From assembly GCA_030642545.1 (NCBI GenBank), contig DAOWNP010000013.1, forward strand, positions 1 through 17,162: 17,162 nucleotides of DNA, read 5' to 3'. This document shows, one piece after another, positions 15,274 to 17,162 of this stretch (the first letter of the stretch is position 1; each line of letters opens with the position of its first letter). A program made the translations under genes and the position numbers. The notes under the pieces were generated by a model, which saw only the letters and a program-made list of their open reading frames with translations, ran no database searches and had not been told where the DNA came from. The DNA is from Desulfobacteraceae bacterium (lineage in GTDB: Bacteria; Desulfobacterota; Desulfobacteria; Desulfobacterales; DAOWNP01).

Positions 15274-15420
15274 GGAAACAAAATAACAAAGAAAACCGGT
15301 GTAAGATTTTTGTGCATCTTCAAAAAAGCGTTCAAACAACTATATAGTTCATTATATAAATGTTTGAACAACACAGAAAAGACAGACCATTCCAAAAAAA
15401 GTTATAAAGTTTCAGTTCCA
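15274..15420. repeat. Intergenic repeat element with stem-loop (copy B)
   Basis: This element fills most of the 238-bp gap between the racemase and acyl-CoA dehydrogenase genes. It shares with copy A (4256-4412) a ggaa(a)caaaa...caaag beginning, tgtgcatct (15311-15319) and agttataaagttt (15400-15412) followed by a gttcc motif. The last two anchors start 89 bp apart here and 98 bp apart in copy A. The interior differs but is again a hairpin: gttcaaaca (15330-15338) pairs with tgtttgaac (15361-15369). It is non-coding; a 68-codon reading frame crossing it has no ribosome site and no protein-like pattern. Confidence 0.6.
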
Positions 15421-15423
15421 TAG

Positions 15424-15458
15424 TATCTAAACAAAATATATGTTTTTTTGTTTAGATA
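15424..15458 (-). terminator. A/T stem-loop after the acyl-CoA dehydrogenase gene
   Basis: Perfect 13-bp arms, tatctaaacaaaa (15424-15436) and ttttgtttagata (15446-15458), close a 9-nt loop 9 bp after the acyl-CoA dehydrogenase stop codon. The position suits a terminator or a 3'-end stabilising hairpin. However, no continuous U-run follows on the minus strand, so termination would be weak. Confidence 0.4.
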
Positions 15459-15467
15459 TTTTTTTAT

Positions 15468-16613
15468 TTAAAGACCTAAATTACCAGCAGCAACCATCTT
15501 CATTATTTCATTTGTGCCTGCAAAAATTGTCATAATACGAACATCTCTAAATCCTCTTGCAAGCAGGTTTTCTTCTGAAAGGCCATCATCTCCAAAATAA
15601 TCAAGACATTTACTTACAGTACGATTTAACATGTCTGTTGTCCAAAATTTAGCCATAACTGTTTCAGTCAGAACATTTGCCCCTTCCATATGTTCTGCAA
15701 CCAGTTTTTCAACAAAGGTTCGGCCGATCTTAACATCTGTCAGTAATTCAACAAGACCAAACTGAACAGACTGGGTCTTAGTTAAAGATCTCCCTGTGGT
15801 ATATTTAGTCTCTTTTAACACCTTTATTGCTTCTTCTACAATAAGCTGAGCCCCTGCAACAGCACCAATAGAGCAAACAAGACGTTCCTGCTGAAGTTTT
15901 GCCATAAGCATGGAAAAGCCAGCACCTTTTTCTCCAAGAAGATTTGCCTTGGGTATTCTGCAATTTGTAAAAAAGAGTTCTGCTGTATCCTGACTATGCA
16001 TACCCATTTTTTCAAGATGCCTGCCTCTCGTAAAGCCAGGTGTCCCATCCTCAACCAAATACAATGAAAGCCCTGCATATGGATTTTCAATAGCAGGATC
16101 TCGACCGGCAACAATAACCAGTCCTGTATTAATACCATTTGAAATAAATGTTTTTGATCCATTTATAATAATTTCATCACCATCTTCTACAGCCGTAGTC
16201 GTCATTGCAGCAAGATCACTACCTGCATCAGGTTCTGTCATGGCAACTGCTGTAATAATATCTCCACTGGCACATCTCGGCAGATATTTCTTCTTAATTT
16301 CTTCTGTTCCATATGTATATATATACGGAACTACAACATCACTGTGAAGACTTGCCATAAGACCAGTTTGATTAGTTTTAGCCAATTCTTCAGCTGCAAT
16401 TATAGGATACAGGAAATCGCCGCCAATTCCTCCGTACTCCTTTGGAAGACAATAACATAAAAACCCTGCTTCACCCATCTTTTTCCACGCACTCTTAGGT
16501 ACGATATGATCTTTTTCCCACTGATCTGCATAAGGTGTAATTTCCTTTGCAAGAAATTCAGACAACCGCTTGCGAAAATCGTTATGTTCTTCAGTATATT
16601 TTAAAATATCCAT
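15468..16613 (-). CDS. Acyl-CoA dehydrogenase, long-chain/isovaleryl-type active site
   Basis: Flavin-dependent enzyme that forms the trans-2,3 double bond of an acyl-CoA and passes electrons to electron-transfer flavoprotein. Its 381 residues cover the three ACAD regions: N-terminal helical domain, beta domain with AVAMTEPDAGSDLAAM (122-137) and FISNGINTGLVIV (156-168), and C-terminal helical domain. The usual catalytic Glu of IYEGTNEI is Ala365 here (IFAGTNEIMK). Glu243 in QQERLVCSIGA instead aligns with the relocated base of long-chain and isovaleryl-CoA dehydrogenases. The ATG start has GAGGG about 8 nt upstream. It follows the partial dehydrogenase by 70 bp, probably in one operon. A longer-chain or branched substrate is suggested by the active-site type, not proven. 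Confidence 0.93.
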   Translation of the reverse strand: MDILKYTEEHNDFRKRLSEFLAKEITPYADQWEKDHIVPKSAWKKMGEAGFLCYCLPKEYGGIGGDFLYPIIAAEELAKTNQTGLMASLHSDVVVPYIYTYGTEEIKKKYLPRCASGDIITAVAMTEPDAGSDLAAMTTTAVEDGDEIIINGSKTFISNGINTGLVIVAGRDPAIENPYAGLSLYLVEDGTPGFTRGRHLEKMGMHSQDTAELFFTNCRIPKANLLGEKGAGFSMLMAKLQQERLVCSIGAVAGAQLIVEEAIKVLKETKYTTGRSLTKTQSVQFGLVELLTDVKIGRTFVEKLVAEHMEGANVLTETVMAKFWTTDMLNRTVSKCLDYFGDDGLSEENLLARGFRDVRIMTIFAGTNEIMKMVAAGNLGL

Positions 16614-16683
16614 AATTTCCCTCTTAATTATTTATCAGGCAGTGGACCTTAAATATTAAACGTAATTTAAAAAAACAAAAATC

Positions 16684-17162
16684 TTATTTAATTTTTCCCA
16701 TAACAACTCCGGCTATATCTTTACGTAAGATATCGTTATTCCCTTCATATATCTGGAAAAATTTAGCATCACGATAAAATCTCTCAACTTCATATTCACT
16801 CATAAATCCATAACCACCTAAGAGCTGAATTGCCTCCTGGGAAACATATAAAGCTGCTTTAGCTGCTGCCATCTTTGCCATGGCAGGCAAATGAGAATCA
16901 CTGTTTTTTTTATCAAAATTTATTGCTGCCTTGTAAGTCAAAAGCCTGGAAAGTTCAATTTTTGTTGCCATATCAGCAAATTTATTAGAATTTACCTGAA
17001 ATAAAGCAATTTTTTTACCAAACTGGGCTCTGCCTTTTGAATATTCAAGCCCACGTTCAAAAGCACCTTGAGCTATACCTACTGCAATAGCAGCTATCAA
17101 TATTCTACTCTGGTCAAGAAATTTCTGAGCATAATCAAGCCCTTTTCCTTCTTTCCCAATAA
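16684..17162 (-). CDS. Acyl-CoA dehydrogenase, C-terminal part (5' end beyond window)
   Basis: The reading frame is open from the right edge to a stop at 16684, giving about 159 residues of the C-terminal helical domain. A TTG at 17100 is not a real start, because in-frame coding continues upstream (GKEGKGLDYAQKFLDQSRI). The flavin/CoA-binding stretch RAQFGKKIALFQ is present, as is LLGGYGFMSEYEVERFYRDA. The canonical catalytic glutamate lies in FQIYEGNNDILR. This is therefore a short/medium-chain-type enzyme with the conventional base, unlike its downstream neighbour. Together the two may handle different chain lengths or branched and straight substrates. Confidence 0.92.
   Translation of the reverse strand, partial: IGKEGKGLDYAQKFLDQSRILIAAIAVGIAQGAFERGLEYSKGRAQFGKKIALFQVNSNKFADMATKIELSRLLTYKAAINFDKKNSDSHLPAMAKMAAAKAALYVSQEAIQLLGGYGFMSEYEVERFYRDAKFFQIYEGNNDILRKDIAGVVMGKIK

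Noticed and set aside
15189..15395. 68-codon minus-strand frame spanning the racemase start and repeat copy B
   Set aside because: It overlaps the racemase in another frame and crosses a repeat; no ribosome site and no protein-like pattern.
15836..16162. 108-codon minus-strand frame inside the acyl-CoA dehydrogenase gene
   Set aside because: Alternate frame of a well-conserved gene; not an independent protein.

Overview
This window reads as chromosomal DNA of an AT-rich anaerobe, most likely a sulfate-reducing or syntrophic member of the Desulfobacterota (Desulfobacterales-like). That placement is an inference. It rests on the complete methylmalonyl-CoA route for propionyl-CoA oxidation, a two-heme b558-type succinate dehydrogenase/fumarate reductase, a PAS-sensing sigma-54 activator inside the cluster, and soluble carboxyltransferase subunits of the methylmalonyl-CoA decarboxylase family. 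All recognisable genes lie on the minus strand, so transcription runs from high to low coordinates. No tRNA, rRNA, CRISPR array, transposase or phage gene is visible.

Layout in transcription order. First come two acyl-CoA dehydrogenases: one cut by the right window edge (16684-17162) and one complete (15468-16613). A repeat-bearing gap (15230-15467) follows, then an alpha-methylacyl-CoA racemase-like family III enzyme (14081-15229) and a TetR-family repressor with a 33-bp palindrome just upstream (13320-14058). The propionyl-CoA core comes next: methylmalonyl-CoA epimerase (12818-13222), methylmalonyl-CoA mutase (10474-12600) overlapping its chaperone MeaB (9497-10474), carboxyltransferase MmdA (7766-9319), a 71-residue accessory subunit (7471-7686), a biotin carrier protein (6792-7352), then succinyl-CoA synthetase beta (5543-6709) and alpha (4568-5440). 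Two structured repeat elements fill 4256-4572. After them come a PAS-PAS-AAA+-Fis regulator (2401-4212), the cytochrome b subunit SdhC (1649-2290) and a truncated SdhA (1-1636).

Together the enzymes can take propionyl-CoA (with a biotin carboxylase or carboxyl donor encoded elsewhere) to (S)-methylmalonyl-CoA, (R)-methylmalonyl-CoA, succinyl-CoA, succinate plus ATP, and fumarate. The acyl-CoA dehydrogenases and the racemase upstream suggest that the propionyl-CoA comes from beta-oxidation of odd-chain or methyl-branched acyl-CoAs.

The less ordinary material is non-coding: a roughly 165-nt long-arm palindrome that starts at the sucD stop codon, and a family of stem-loop repeats with two clear copies (4256-4412 and 15274-15420) plus a shorter relative (7381-7450). 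I see no clearly undescribed protein system. The most unusual gene content is the carboxyltransferase set, which has a pump-subunit-like small protein but no sodium-pump membrane subunit nearby.
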